Of a stretch of DNA of 7,964 nt, positions 1 through 5,965 are shown piece by piece. Below the pieces are notes generated by a model, which was given only the letters and a program-made list of their open reading frames with translations, did no database searches and was not told the DNA's origin. The translations under genes and the position numbers were made by a program. Source of the stretch: Clostridium sp. AM30-24 (GTDB taxonomy: Bacteria > Bacillota > Clostridia > Lachnospirales > Lachnospiraceae); the NCBI RefSeq assembly GCF_003480435.1, contig NZ_QUJB01000041.1, forward strand, positions 1 to 7,964, given 5' to 3'. Position 1 is the first letter of the stretch. Every line of letters starts with the position of its first letter.

Positions 1-41
1 AGATAGTATACCATACTGTCTAACAAATGGGGTGCAGTTCA
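1..41 (-). mobile_element. Terminal inverted repeat of an IS3-family (IS150-like) insertion sequence, partial
   Basis: Read on the minus strand from position 41, the sequence begins TGAACTGCACCCCATTTGTT and continues AGACAG. From memory, the IS150 terminal repeat begins TGTACTGCACCCATTTTGTT and then GGAC, so most positions agree, including the TG tip expected for IS3-family ends. The element would extend leftwards out of the window; no transposase is visible here. A TGGTATACT string just inside the end (minus strand, about 6-14) resembles an extended -10 box pointing into the element, which would suit the left (promoter-bearing) end. Position 41 is therefore the likely junction with host DNA. 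The family assignment rests on recalled end sequence only. Confidence 0.62.
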
Positions 42-129
42 TAGTGCATGACTGCTATGTAAAAAGTTCAGAAAGGATTTTTGCAACCTGACACAATTTT
101 CTGTTTTATAATCTCCGGCATCGTAAAAA
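42..129. other. Short non-coding spacer between IS end and fic terminator
   Basis: No convincing gene is present. A minus-strand frame is open for about 30 codons here but has no start with a ribosome binding site and no recognisable family. The 11-mer TGCTATGTAAA at 53-63 recurs at 1402-1412 on the other side of fic, which may be chance. Confidence 0.4.
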
Positions 130-164
130 TATCTACCTCATCTGTATATGAAATGAGGTAGATA
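130..164 (-). terminator. Hairpin after fic, built from two inverted copies of the fic-region repeat
   Basis: TATCTACCTCAT (130-141) and ATGAGGTAGATA (153-164) form a perfect 12-bp stem with an 11-base loop, starting 13 bases beyond the fic stop codon. On the minus strand the stem is followed by ATTTTTAC, a short U-run, so it could end the fic transcript. The stem is only one-third GC, modest for a terminator. The same 12-mer occurs three more times around the fic start, so the hairpin may instead be, or also be, a protein-binding palindrome. Confidence 0.5.
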
Positions 165-177
165 AATAATTTATGAC

Positions 178-1218
178 TTAGATTTTTACATATCCTGTAG
201 CCGGACCTGAACCGACCTTCGCAATGTACTCACTCTTAACTAAATCTGCCAGAGTGCGTTCCACCGTGGTTTTGCTTATATCAGGGTGAGCATCCATAAT
301 TTCTTTCTTTGTGATTTTACCAACTTTCTGATCAATCATCGCTTTAATTCTTTCGGGCTTAGAAAGAGTGCGATTCTTTAAATGTTCTACACGGCTTTCA
401 AATTCATTATATGCTTTCAACATGATACCCAGATAATACTTAACAAAAGGCTCATAGCTGTTCTCATTTTCATGCCATCCTGTCGAACTTGCCTGCAATG
501 CTTCATAGTAAGTTTCCTTTGTTTTTTCAATCAACATTTCCATGCTGACATATTTTCCTACAATATATCCTGCCTTATAGTACAAAAGAAGCGACAGTAA
601 ACGGCTCATGCGTCCATTTCCGTCATTGAAAGGGTGGATACAGAGGAAATCCAGAATAAACATAGGTATCAAAAGTAATCTATCAATTTTATCAGTATTC
701 CATGCTTCTAAAAACTGTCTGCACAATTCATCCATAGCTTCCGCAGTCTGAAAGGCAGGAACCGGAATAAACCTTGCTTTCTGGTGACCTTCTGCATCTG
801 TTTCTGCAATTACATTATCAGCATTTTTATATTCTCCACCGGAACCGGCGTAGGAATACAAATCACGATGAAGCTGCAAAATAATATTAGGTCTTGGCAC
901 AATATACTCATAGCTTTCGTGGATTGTAGAAAGCACCTCTCGGTAACCTGAGATTTCCTGCTCAGATCGGTTTCTTGGTTCTGCCTTTTGGCTGACCAAT
1001 TCTTCCAATCTCTTATCTGTTGTATAAATACCCTCAATACGGTTAGAAGCACCTGTACTTTGAATCAAAGCGACTTCAAGAAGGGTTTTCAATTCATCAA
1101 TATTAGCTTCCAAAAATAGCTCTTGCTTACCTTTGTGCTCATGAATTTTTCCAATCATCTGCACAATTTCAGGAGTAAGCAACTTTTCTGGCTCTTTTAT
1201 ATAATCAAAAGCTCTCAT
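178..1218 (-). CDS. Fic family protein (AMP-transferase) with N-terminal inhibitory motif and C-terminal winged helix
   Basis: A 346-residue protein with the canonical Fic signature HPFNDGNGRMSR at residues 195-206. His195 is the catalytic base, Asp199 the metal ligand, and the GNGR loop binds the nucleotide phosphates. Such enzymes usually transfer AMP from ATP to a hydroxyl side chain of a target protein; the target cannot be told from sequence. Upstream, SNRIEG (58-63) matches the SxxxEG inhibitory-helix motif of class II (intramolecularly inhibited) Fic proteins, with Glu62 the predicted inhibitory glutamate. The segment around 145-160 (ARFIPVPA) fits the target-docking flap. The tail (about 285-346) looks like a winged helix-turn-helix, with the recognition helix near KTTVERTLADL. 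The length is usual for this Fic_N-Fic-wHTH architecture. The ATG is preceded by GAGGTAG at 5-base spacing, itself inside a repeat. The gene stands alone with its own promoter and 3' hairpin. All catalytic residues are intact. Confidence 0.93.
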   Translation of the reverse strand: MRAFDYIKEPEKLLTPEIVQMIGKIHEHKGKQELFLEANIDELKTLLEVALIQSTGASNRIEGIYTTDKRLEELVSQKAEPRNRSEQEISGYREVLSTIHESYEYIVPRPNIILQLHRDLYSYAGSGGEYKNADNVIAETDAEGHQKARFIPVPAFQTAEAMDELCRQFLEAWNTDKIDRLLLIPMFILDFLCIHPFNDGNGRMSRLLSLLLYYKAGYIVGKYVSMEMLIEKTKETYYEALQASSTGWHENENSYEPFVKYYLGIMLKAYNEFESRVEHLKNRTLSKPERIKAMIDQKVGKITKKEIMDAHPDISKTTVERTLADLVKSEYIAKVGSGPATGYVKI

Positions 1219-1220
1219 GT

Positions 1221-1252
1221 TATCTACCTCATTTCAGAATTATCTGCCTCAT
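1221..1252. repeat. Two direct copies of TATCTRCCTCAT at the fic start (putative operators)
   Basis: TATCTACCTCAT (1221-1232) and TATCTGCCTCAT (1241-1252) differ at one base and are spaced exactly 20 bp start to start, about two helical turns. The copy nearest the gene supplies the fic Shine-Dalgarno sequence when read on the minus strand. The other touches the -10 box and covers the predicted transcription start. Binding here by a regulator would block initiation of transcription, and the same sequence in RNA controls ribosome access. The C-terminal winged helix of the Fic protein is an obvious candidate binder, by inference. Confidence 0.6.
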
Positions 1253-1279
1253 TTTACTCTAAAATGACGGAGATTTCAA
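1251..1279 (-). promoter_or_regulatory. Predicted sigma-A promoter of fic
   Basis: On the minus strand TTGAAA (1274-1279) is followed by 17 bases and TAAAAT (1251-1256). These are close to the TTGACA and TATAAT consensus with ideal spacing. Transcription would begin near 1244, giving a leader of about 25 bases before the ATG at 1218. The promoter lies exactly between two opposed copies of the 12-bp repeat. Confidence 0.68.
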
Positions 1280-1283
1280 TGGG

Positions 1284-1295
1284 ATGAGGCAGATA
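1284..1295. repeat. Inverted copy of the fic-region 12-mer, upstream of the -35 box
   Basis: ATGAGGCAGATA is the exact inverse complement of the copy at 1241-1252. The two face each other across the fic promoter with 31 bp between them. It lies only 4 bp beyond the -35 hexamer, consistent with one half of a looped or cooperative operator. Confidence 0.55.
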
Positions 1296-1302
1296 AATTT
1301 TC

Positions 1303-1317
1303 CAGTCACTATGACTG
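1303..1317. repeat. Small inverted repeat upstream of the fic operators
   Basis: CAGTCA (1303-1308) and TGACTG (1312-1317) form a 6-bp inverted repeat around a 3-base centre. It is short, with no U-run on either side, so it is more likely a protein-binding palindrome than a terminator, or else chance. Confidence 0.25.
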
Positions 1318-1361
1318 AAATAATAGTATGCACACCTAGCACACAGAATATTCAAGAGGTC

Positions 1362-1445
1362 GCTTTCAAAAACACAAAATATTTTATTTTTTGAAAGCAG
1401 ATGCTATGTAAAGGCAACCCGAAGGTTGCCCCAGGCATCAAGCCT
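1362..1445 (-). other. Cluster of three hairpins in a gene-free stretch, possible structured RNA
   Basis: In minus-strand order there are three stems. The first is AGGC/GCCT around five bases (1433-1445). The second is GGCAACC-TTCG-GGTTGCC (1413-1430), a perfect 7-bp stem closed by the very stable C(UUCG)G tetraloop. The third is a perfect 11-bp stem, GCTTTCAAAAA with its complement (1362-1372 and 1388-1398). On the minus strand, TTGGAT, 16 bases and TAAAAT just upstream (near 1470-1500) would be a weak promoter. No known RNA family is recognised. The cluster could be a small RNA, a degenerate end of a mobile element, or stacked terminators; none of the stems has a good U-tract. Confidence 0.35.
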
Positions 1446-1515
1446 ATCCTGTTTTCACGATCTGGCAATGTAATTTTAGCACTATGGTTAGTATATCCAA
1501 AGCAGAATAAAACAT

Positions 1516-1564
1516 AAAAAAAGATCTGTCACCCTTAGGATTCTTCCCAAAGCCAACAGATCTT
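1516..1564 (-). terminator. Rho-independent terminator of the ClsC-TCS-FUSC operon
   Basis: On the minus strand AAGATCTGT (from 1564) pairs perfectly with ACAGATCTT (ending 1521), followed by an uninterrupted T run (complement of A1516-A1522). An inner stem, CTTTGGGA with TCCTAAGG, uses two G-U pairs around an AGAA loop and extends the hairpin, with a 3-by-3 internal loop between the two stems. It lies about 105 bases past the stop codon of the FUSC-like gene and should end the whole operon transcript. Confidence 0.8.
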
Positions 1565-1574
1565 ACATTTTCCC

Positions 1575-1652
1575 TTACATCTTTATACCCTTTGCCAGAC
1601 TCGTCAGCAAAGCTGCCATCTCCGGATTAACCTTTTTTCTTTCTAACCCACG
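1575..1652 (-). pseudogene. Orphan 25-codon reading frame, possible gene remnant
   Basis: Between the FUSC stop codon and its terminator, a minus-strand frame reads RGLERKKVNPEMAALLTSLA and then KGIKM before a TAA at 1575-1577. The frame opens after a stop upstream. The only ATG inside it (1617-1619) would give a 14-residue peptide and has no clear ribosome binding site placed for it. The composition (charged linker, then an amphipathic helix) looks like a natural protein C-terminus, so it may be the tail of a deleted gene. It could equally be a chance frame; no family is recognised. Confidence 0.25.
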
Positions 1653-1669
1653 TTATTTTGCAGCCACGG

Positions 1670-2716
1670 TTACCACTGTTTCCTTTTTTTCGACATAAGC
1701 CAATAAAACATAGAACAAAATATTAATGCAAATACAACGCCAAAAACATTCTGAATCACTCTAAGACCAACTGCTCCTTTTAGTCCATAACTCTCTGTAG
1801 CAATGGCTAAAGCACCAAATGTGTTAAATACTGCCTGCCAGCCATATTTTGCAGAAAGTCCTACACCAATTCCGCCAAGGATTCCTATGTATGTATAGAT
1901 GGATGACGGAAGCAGAAAATATAGTACTGTAAAGCATATTACACCTGCAATATTTCCGACAATCCTTTTGCGGACTCTGTATTGCATGTCCTCCATAAAT
2001 GGTAAGATTGCTGACATTGCCGCAATCCCAGCCCACATTGCCCGTGGCATATTGCAGAGTTCCGCAATGCAGAGTACTGCCGGTACGCATATGATCTGAC
2101 ATAACTGCCACTTTGTTCTGGAAGAAGATATATCAAATTCCTGTACCAAATCATTCAAATTTCTTTTATACGTTCTGTTTTTATGATTTCGATAAAATAC
2201 GAAGCAGGTAAGTGCTGCACCTAATGCCATTCCGGTTAATCGCATCTGATAACTTTTTCCTGTTACATCATATCCATACAATAACAGATAACCAAGAACC
2301 AATGTGGATTGGTTAAACATGAATGGGTTATGACATCCGAACAGAATCAGCACTGCCATTGCAGCAATGTTTAACAGCATTCCAAGTACCGGTGAAAGCT
2401 GGTTTGCTAAATGCGGACATACAGTCATAATTACAAAGAACAAAGCCAAAAGCATCGTAGATTGTCCGGTGTGGATCCCCAGATCCGCATTCCGAAATAC
2501 CATAAGGCATAATAAAACTACTACACCCACAATACTATTCTCATTTCCAAATAAGATGCTGAAAATAGTAACAAATAAAAAACAAAATGCCATTGTAACA
2601 GCTATCTTTACCAAATATACCAGTATATGATATGATTTTTCTTTCACTGTTTCACTCTTTTTCAACAGATTTTTAGAACCTGCCTGATTTAACTGCAATT
2701 CCTGATAAAATGTCAT
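1670..2716 (-). CDS. FUSC family / fusaric-acid-resistance-type integral membrane protein
   Basis: A 348-residue polytopic membrane protein. Hydrophobic segments lie near residues 30-56, 60-75, 86-101, 105-127, 135-147 and 158-175, then a polar cytoplasmic loop (about 177-203), then near 204-221, 226-240, 250-287 and 322-340. This makes two membrane halves of the kind seen in FUSC/aromatic-acid-exporter-like proteins. RKRIVGNIAGVI (249-260) resembles the conserved Arg-x4-Gly stretch opening the second half of that superfamily. Members export aromatic acids or other amphipathic compounds, but the substrate is not predictable here. It lacks the large soluble domain of the longest FUSC proteins. 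It is the last gene of the operon, 31 bp after the kinase, with a strong GAGGAGG site (2723-2729) six bases before the ATG, so it may be translated more efficiently than its upstream neighbours. Membrane topology is certain; the family call is good but not motif-proof. Confidence 0.72.
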   Translation of the reverse strand: MTFYQELQLNQAGSKNLLKKSETVKEKSYHILVYLVKIAVTMAFCFLFVTIFSILFGNENSIVGVVVLLCLMVFRNADLGIHTGQSTMLLALFFVIMTVCPHLANQLSPVLGMLLNIAAMAVLILFGCHNPFMFNQSTLVLGYLLLYGYDVTGKSYQMRLTGMALGAALTCFVFYRNHKNRTYKRNLNDLVQEFDISSSRTKWQLCQIICVPAVLCIAELCNMPRAMWAGIAAMSAILPFMEDMQYRVRKRIVGNIAGVICFTVLYFLLPSSIYTYIGILGGIGVGLSAKYGWQAVFNTFGALAIATESYGLKGAVGLRVIQNVFGVVFALIFCSMFYWLMSKKRKQW

Positions 2717-2747
2717 GTAATTCCTCCTCTATCTGTTTTTCTTAAAC

Positions 2748-3791
2748 TTATATGGCCTCATCTTTCTGTATTGGAAGCTCTACAACAAATCTGCATCCAC
2801 CATATTCCCGGTTTTCTGCCTTGATTGTCCCGCCAGCACTATCTACGATCCGTTTCACAAGTGCAAGGCCGAGACCATTTCCTTCTGCTTTGTGAGAACC
2901 GTCTGCCTGATAAAATTTATCAAATATTCTGTTTTTCACATCATCCTCTATTCCCGGTCCTTCATCTTCCAGAATAAACATTACAGAATCCTTTTCCTGC
3001 TTCAGAAACATCATAATTGTCCCCTTTGCAGGACTGAACTTAATCGCATTATCTAAAAGATTCATCCATATATGCATAAAAAGTCCTTCATTCCCAGTAT
3101 ATTTAACTTCCTCCAGCTCTACCTGGAAACCAATTTCTTTTTCTGTCCATTTTGTCTCCAGGGAAAGAAATGCCTGACGGATCTGTTCATCCAAACGATA
3201 TTCTGTTTTTTTCATGGGTATGTTCTGATTCTCTAACTTGGATAACAGCAAAATATTTCCGACCAATCCGGAAAGCCTTTGGGTATTAAACAGGATTTTT
3301 TCTACATATTCCTCTTGCTCCTGAGACAGTTCTTCTCCCTGAAGAAGCATTGTATACCCTTCAATGGCATTGATTGGGGTCTTAAACTCATGAGAAACAT
3401 TGGAGACAAAATCCATCTGCAGTACTTCTGTTGCACGAAGCTCTTTTGTCATCACATTAAAACTCTGGTAAGATTCTCCAACTTCTGCGATACGGCTGTT
3501 CGTTTCCAAGTGCTGTTCAAAATCTCCCTGCGAAACTTCCTTCATTGCTTTACTGAGTCTGGTAATTGGTTCCAGCAACCTTGCATTGATAAAGGAAGTA
3601 ATCAGCCCTGCAATCAATGTATTAAAAATCAAAAGCCAGCCAAGCACAGGTATGCTACCAGGCAGACTAAAAAAATGATTCAAAAAAGCAAATAATAACG
3701 CAGATATGACTGTTGAAAATACAAGTGCCAGCCAGATTGCACCAGTCAGACAGGATCGGATCCGCAATCCTTTTTCTTTCTTTTGTTCCAT
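2748..3791 (-). CDS. Sensor histidine kinase (HAMP-HisKA-HATPase_c) with minimal extracytoplasmic loop
   Basis: A 347-residue membrane kinase that autophosphorylates and passes the phosphate to the regulator encoded just before it. Two membrane helices (about 14-37 and 51-68) are separated by only a dozen residues. A HAMP-like linker follows (69-122, ARLLEPITRLSKAMKEVSQG). The H-box FVSNVSHEFKTPINAIEG gives His134 as the phosphorylation site. The catalytic domain has the N-box NLLDNAIKFSP (244-254), G1 DEGPG (276-280), F-box IFDKFYQ (289-295) and G2 GNGLGLAL (304-311), all intact. The tiny external loop means there is no room for a periplasmic-type sensor domain, so the signal is probably read within or at the membrane, or from a partner membrane protein, as in intramembrane-sensing kinases. 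The start codon overlaps the regulator's stop by one base (TAATG), implying translational coupling. A GGTGG site precedes it. Confidence 0.95.
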   Translation of the reverse strand: MEQKKEKGLRIRSCLTGAIWLALVFSTVISALLFAFLNHFFSLPGSIPVLGWLLIFNTLIAGLITSFINARLLEPITRLSKAMKEVSQGDFEQHLETNSRIAEVGESYQSFNVMTKELRATEVLQMDFVSNVSHEFKTPINAIEGYTMLLQGEELSQEQEEYVEKILFNTQRLSGLVGNILLLSKLENQNIPMKKTEYRLDEQIRQAFLSLETKWTEKEIGFQVELEEVKYTGNEGLFMHIWMNLLDNAIKFSPAKGTIMMFLKQEKDSVMFILEDEGPGIEDDVKNRIFDKFYQADGSHKAEGNGLGLALVKRIVDSAGGTIKAENREYGGCRFVVELPIQKDEAI

Positions 3792-4462
3792 TATTTTTTC
3801 ACCACCTTGTATCCAATTCCACGCATTGTTACGATTTCAAAATCAGGGTTATCTTTCAAACGCTCCCTGATTCTTCCTATATGTACCTCTATCGTATGTG
3901 GGTCTGCCTCCGTCTCGTATCCCCATACTTCATCCATCAACTGTTGTTTTGTAAATGTTCTGCCTGGCGAAGCTGCAAGCTTATATAAAAGCAGGAATTC
4001 TTTTTTAGGCAAAACAAGACTTTCCTTATCAGTTGTAACCGTCATTGCATCATAATCAAACTCTGTTGAACCGATCACAATTTTGTGTTCATTCAGTATC
4101 TGTGCACGGCGAAGCAGTGCTCCGACTCTTAAAACCATTTCATTCACATTTACCGGTTTTACCATATAATCGTCACTTCCCGAAAGAAATCCCTGGCGCA
4201 TATCATCAAAGGAACCTTTCGCAGTGATCATAAGTACCGGTATCTGATATCCTGCTGAACGGAGTTCCGACACCAGTTCATAACCATCCATAACCGGCAT
4301 CATAATATCGGAAATGATCAGATCAATATACTCTTTATCCAATATTTCTAATGCCAGTGCTCCATCCGATGCACTTTTGACCTGATATCCATTCTTCTCA
4401 AGCACTTTTTGGAATAGCTGGCTTAATTCTTTATCATCTTCTACAATTAATATTTGAAACAC
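3791..4462 (-). CDS. OmpR/PhoB-family response regulator
   Basis: A 223-residue two-domain transcription regulator. The receiver domain (1-118) has acidic residues Glu8-Asp9-Asp10, the phosphoacceptor Asp52 (IISDIMMP), Thr80 (MITAK) and Lys102 (VKP). All the conserved switch residues are present. The C-terminal winged helix (about 130-223) carries the family hallmarks EVWGYETEADPHTIEVHIGR and the wing RGIGYKVV. It should be phosphorylated by the adjacent kinase and bind tandem direct repeats as a dimer. A suitable repeat lies upstream of this operon (5965-5982). The gene starts with GTG, chosen because it is the only start consistent with a complete receiver domain and with the GGAGGA site 8 bases upstream. 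It sits 18 bp after the ClsC-like gene and overlaps the kinase by one base. Confidence 0.95.
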   Translation of the reverse strand: MFQILIVEDDKELSQLFQKVLEKNGYQVKSASDGALALEILDKEYIDLIISDIMMPVMDGYELVSELRSAGYQIPVLMITAKGSFDDMRQGFLSGSDDYMVKPVNVNEMVLRVGALLRRAQILNEHKIVIGSTEFDYDAMTVTTDKESLVLPKKEFLLLYKLAASPGRTFTKQQLMDEVWGYETEADPHTIEVHIGRIRERLKDNPDFEIVTMRGIGYKVVKK

Positions 4463-4470
4463 GATCTTCT

Positions 4471-4476
4471 TCCTCC
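4471..4476 (-). promoter_or_regulatory. Ribosome binding site that fixes the GTG start of the response regulator
   Basis: GGAGGA on the minus strand ends 8 bases before the GTG at 4460-4462. No ATG lies in frame nearby. The site is squeezed between the upstream stop codon (4481-4483) and the start, so terminating ribosomes from the ClsC-like gene could reinitiate here. Confidence 0.75.
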
Positions 4477-4480
4477 TTTA

Positions 4481-5914
4481 TCAGAACAGATATCTTGCCC
4501 ATCCAAGCAGATGCTGTACCAAAAGTACGTTTCTCTGACGCTTCTTTGTCAATTCAATTGGCTCTACATGATACGGATCATGATAGGTTCCATCTTCCAA
4601 TACCTGTCGGGACACTCTTTCATATTCCATCATGCCTTCTTCCAACTGTTTATTAATCTCTTTGCTACGTATTACAAGCATCAGTTCCGTATCCAGATAC
4701 GTGCTTCTCATATCCATGTTAAAGGAACCGATTACGGATAGATCATCATCAATCAGGATGCTTTTTCCGTGGTAAGAATAGCCGCCTTCATACTCCCAGA
4801 TATCAATTCCTGTATTTAAAATTCTGTTTCTGTTTCTCGCATAATCAGCAGAACCAAACGGATTTCCATTGTTGGCAACCGAATTGGTCATGATAGAAAA
4901 ATCCGGAACTCTCTCCGCAATCTCTTTCCATGTATTATACATCATATCATTGCAAATAATATATGGTGTATGAATTTTCACGCGCTCTTTTGCATTTTTC
5001 ATTAGTTCTCCCAGTTGATACCAGACTACTGGTTCCTTGGAACCTGTGTGGATAGGATTTGACACTAATGCAATCTTTTCTGTCTCAAAAGTTTCGTCCG
5101 TGTAATCGGTATCGCAGATTCTTTCCTTATTCTCTTCAAAATATTTCTGATAGCCGTTCTGCAGTTCTAAAACTGCGTTCTTTACAGATTTTCTATTTGC
5201 CAGTTTTTTATTGTCATGAAAATAACCACTGTCTTCTTGTTCCCATATCGTTTCAAAATACTCTAACAACTGGTTAACTGAATTTTCTTTCTCAGGTTCA
5301 TCGCAAACCACTAACACATCTCTGTCATAGTTCTTATGTCCCAGAAAATCACCCAGGAAATAATTGTATGTATTTCTTCCACCAAGAATATATGTCTTAC
5401 CATCTGCAATCAAATATTTATCATGCATTCTCCCCATCATCTTCCATGGTTTCAACGGATTGGCCTTATTATACAGTTTAATTTCAACATTCTCATGGGA
5501 AGATAATCCATAGAAATACGGATTGCCTTCCATATCAACCCAGCTCTCCATTCCATCTACTAACAGACGAACATGCACACCTCTGTCTGCCGCATCATGC
5601 AGTGCTCCTAAGATCAATTTTCCACTTTCATCTGATTGAAATGCAAAAGTAGAAAGAATAATGTCTTCTTTTGCATTTCGGATCAAACGCACTCTTTGTA
5701 AAAGTGCTTCTGGATTTTTTTCTATGATCACTGCTCGTTCCATATTCTCGCTGCGTTCGTTCCACGAATCATTTTGTGTTTCTTTTTTAATGGTATTAGA
5801 CACTTCCGGCTGTTTTTTATATGCAATACAGATTCCAAATAATTCATAAAAAGCCACACATAAAAAAATTGACAGTATAACAAAAACAATTTTACATATC
5901 TTACGTTTTCCCAT
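4481..5914 (-). CDS. Membrane-anchored phospholipase D superfamily protein, ClsC-like cardiolipin synthase
   Basis: A 477-residue protein with one N-terminal membrane helix (about 7-30) and two HKD catalytic motifs. These are His164-x-Lys166-x4-Asp171 (MHDKYLIADG), followed by GGRNTYNYF, and His382-x-Lys384-x4-Asp389 (YHGKSILIDD), followed by GSFNMDMRS. The pair forms one active site using a phosphohistidine intermediate. The GGRN motif after the first HKD and the GSFN-D-RS-x-LDTE run after the second, with a length close to 475 residues, resemble E. coli ClsC (YmdC) more than ClsA/ClsB. Likely activity is phosphatidyl transfer making cardiolipin at the membrane, but hydrolysis or another alcohol acceptor is possible. 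It is first in an operon with a two-component system and a FUSC-like exporter, from its own promoter. AGGTGA (5921-5926) lies six bases before the ATG. No catalytic residue is missing. Confidence 0.85.
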   Translation of the reverse strand: MGKRKICKIVFVILSIFLCVAFYELFGICIAYKKQPEVSNTIKKETQNDSWNERSENMERAVIIEKNPEALLQRVRLIRNAKEDIILSTFAFQSDESGKLILGALHDAADRGVHVRLLVDGMESWVDMEGNPYFYGLSSHENVEIKLYNKANPLKPWKMMGRMHDKYLIADGKTYILGGRNTYNYFLGDFLGHKNYDRDVLVVCDEPEKENSVNQLLEYFETIWEQEDSGYFHDNKKLANRKSVKNAVLELQNGYQKYFEENKERICDTDYTDETFETEKIALVSNPIHTGSKEPVVWYQLGELMKNAKERVKIHTPYIICNDMMYNTWKEIAERVPDFSIMTNSVANNGNPFGSADYARNRNRILNTGIDIWEYEGGYSYHGKSILIDDDLSVIGSFNMDMRSTYLDTELMLVIRSKEINKQLEEGMMEYERVSRQVLEDGTYHDPYHVEPIELTKKRQRNVLLVQHLLGWARYLF

Positions 5915-5937
5915 CGCACATCACCTGACTTTTTTTC

Positions 5938-5965
5938 ATCTTATGTCTATACAATACAAAGTCAA
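5938..5965 (-). promoter_or_regulatory. Predicted promoter of the ClsC-RR-HK-FUSC operon
   Basis: On the minus strand TTGACT (5960-5965) is followed by 16 bases and TAAGAT (5938-5943). The -35 is near consensus, while the -10 is imperfect and the spacer one base short, as expected for a promoter that needs an activator. The transcript would start near 5931 with a leader of only about 17 bases, so no leader riboswitch fits. Confidence 0.55.

Larger units (their letters stand above)
1300..1669. other. 370-bp intergenic stretch between the four-gene operon and fic
   Basis: No full gene is visible on either strand. From right to left it holds an orphan minus-strand frame (1575-1652), the operon terminator (1516-1564), about 70 bases without clear structure, the three-hairpin cluster (1362-1445) and a small inverted repeat (1303-1317). 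Confidence 0.6.

Noticed and set aside
382..600. Plus-strand open frame of 72 codons inside fic
   Set aside because: It is antisense to a gene with intact catalytic motifs, has no ribosome binding site and its composition is that of a shadow frame.
53..1412. 11-bp direct repeat TGCTATGTAAA at 53-63 and 1402-1412 flanking the fic module
   Set aside because: It could be an attachment-site or insertion duplication, but one 11-mer match in AT-rich DNA over this distance is not rare and the flanking bases do not extend it.
1575..1669. Frameshifted C-terminal extension of the FUSC-like protein
   Set aside because: The FUSC protein ends with a natural cytoplasmic basic tail after its last membrane helix, and the downstream frame is interrupted by stops, so no frameshift needs to be assumed.
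3279..3695. Plus-strand open frame of 138 codons opposite the histidine kinase
   Set aside because: It lies wholly antisense to the conserved kinase domains and encodes a Cys/Phe/His-rich sequence typical of antisense frames, with no family resemblance.
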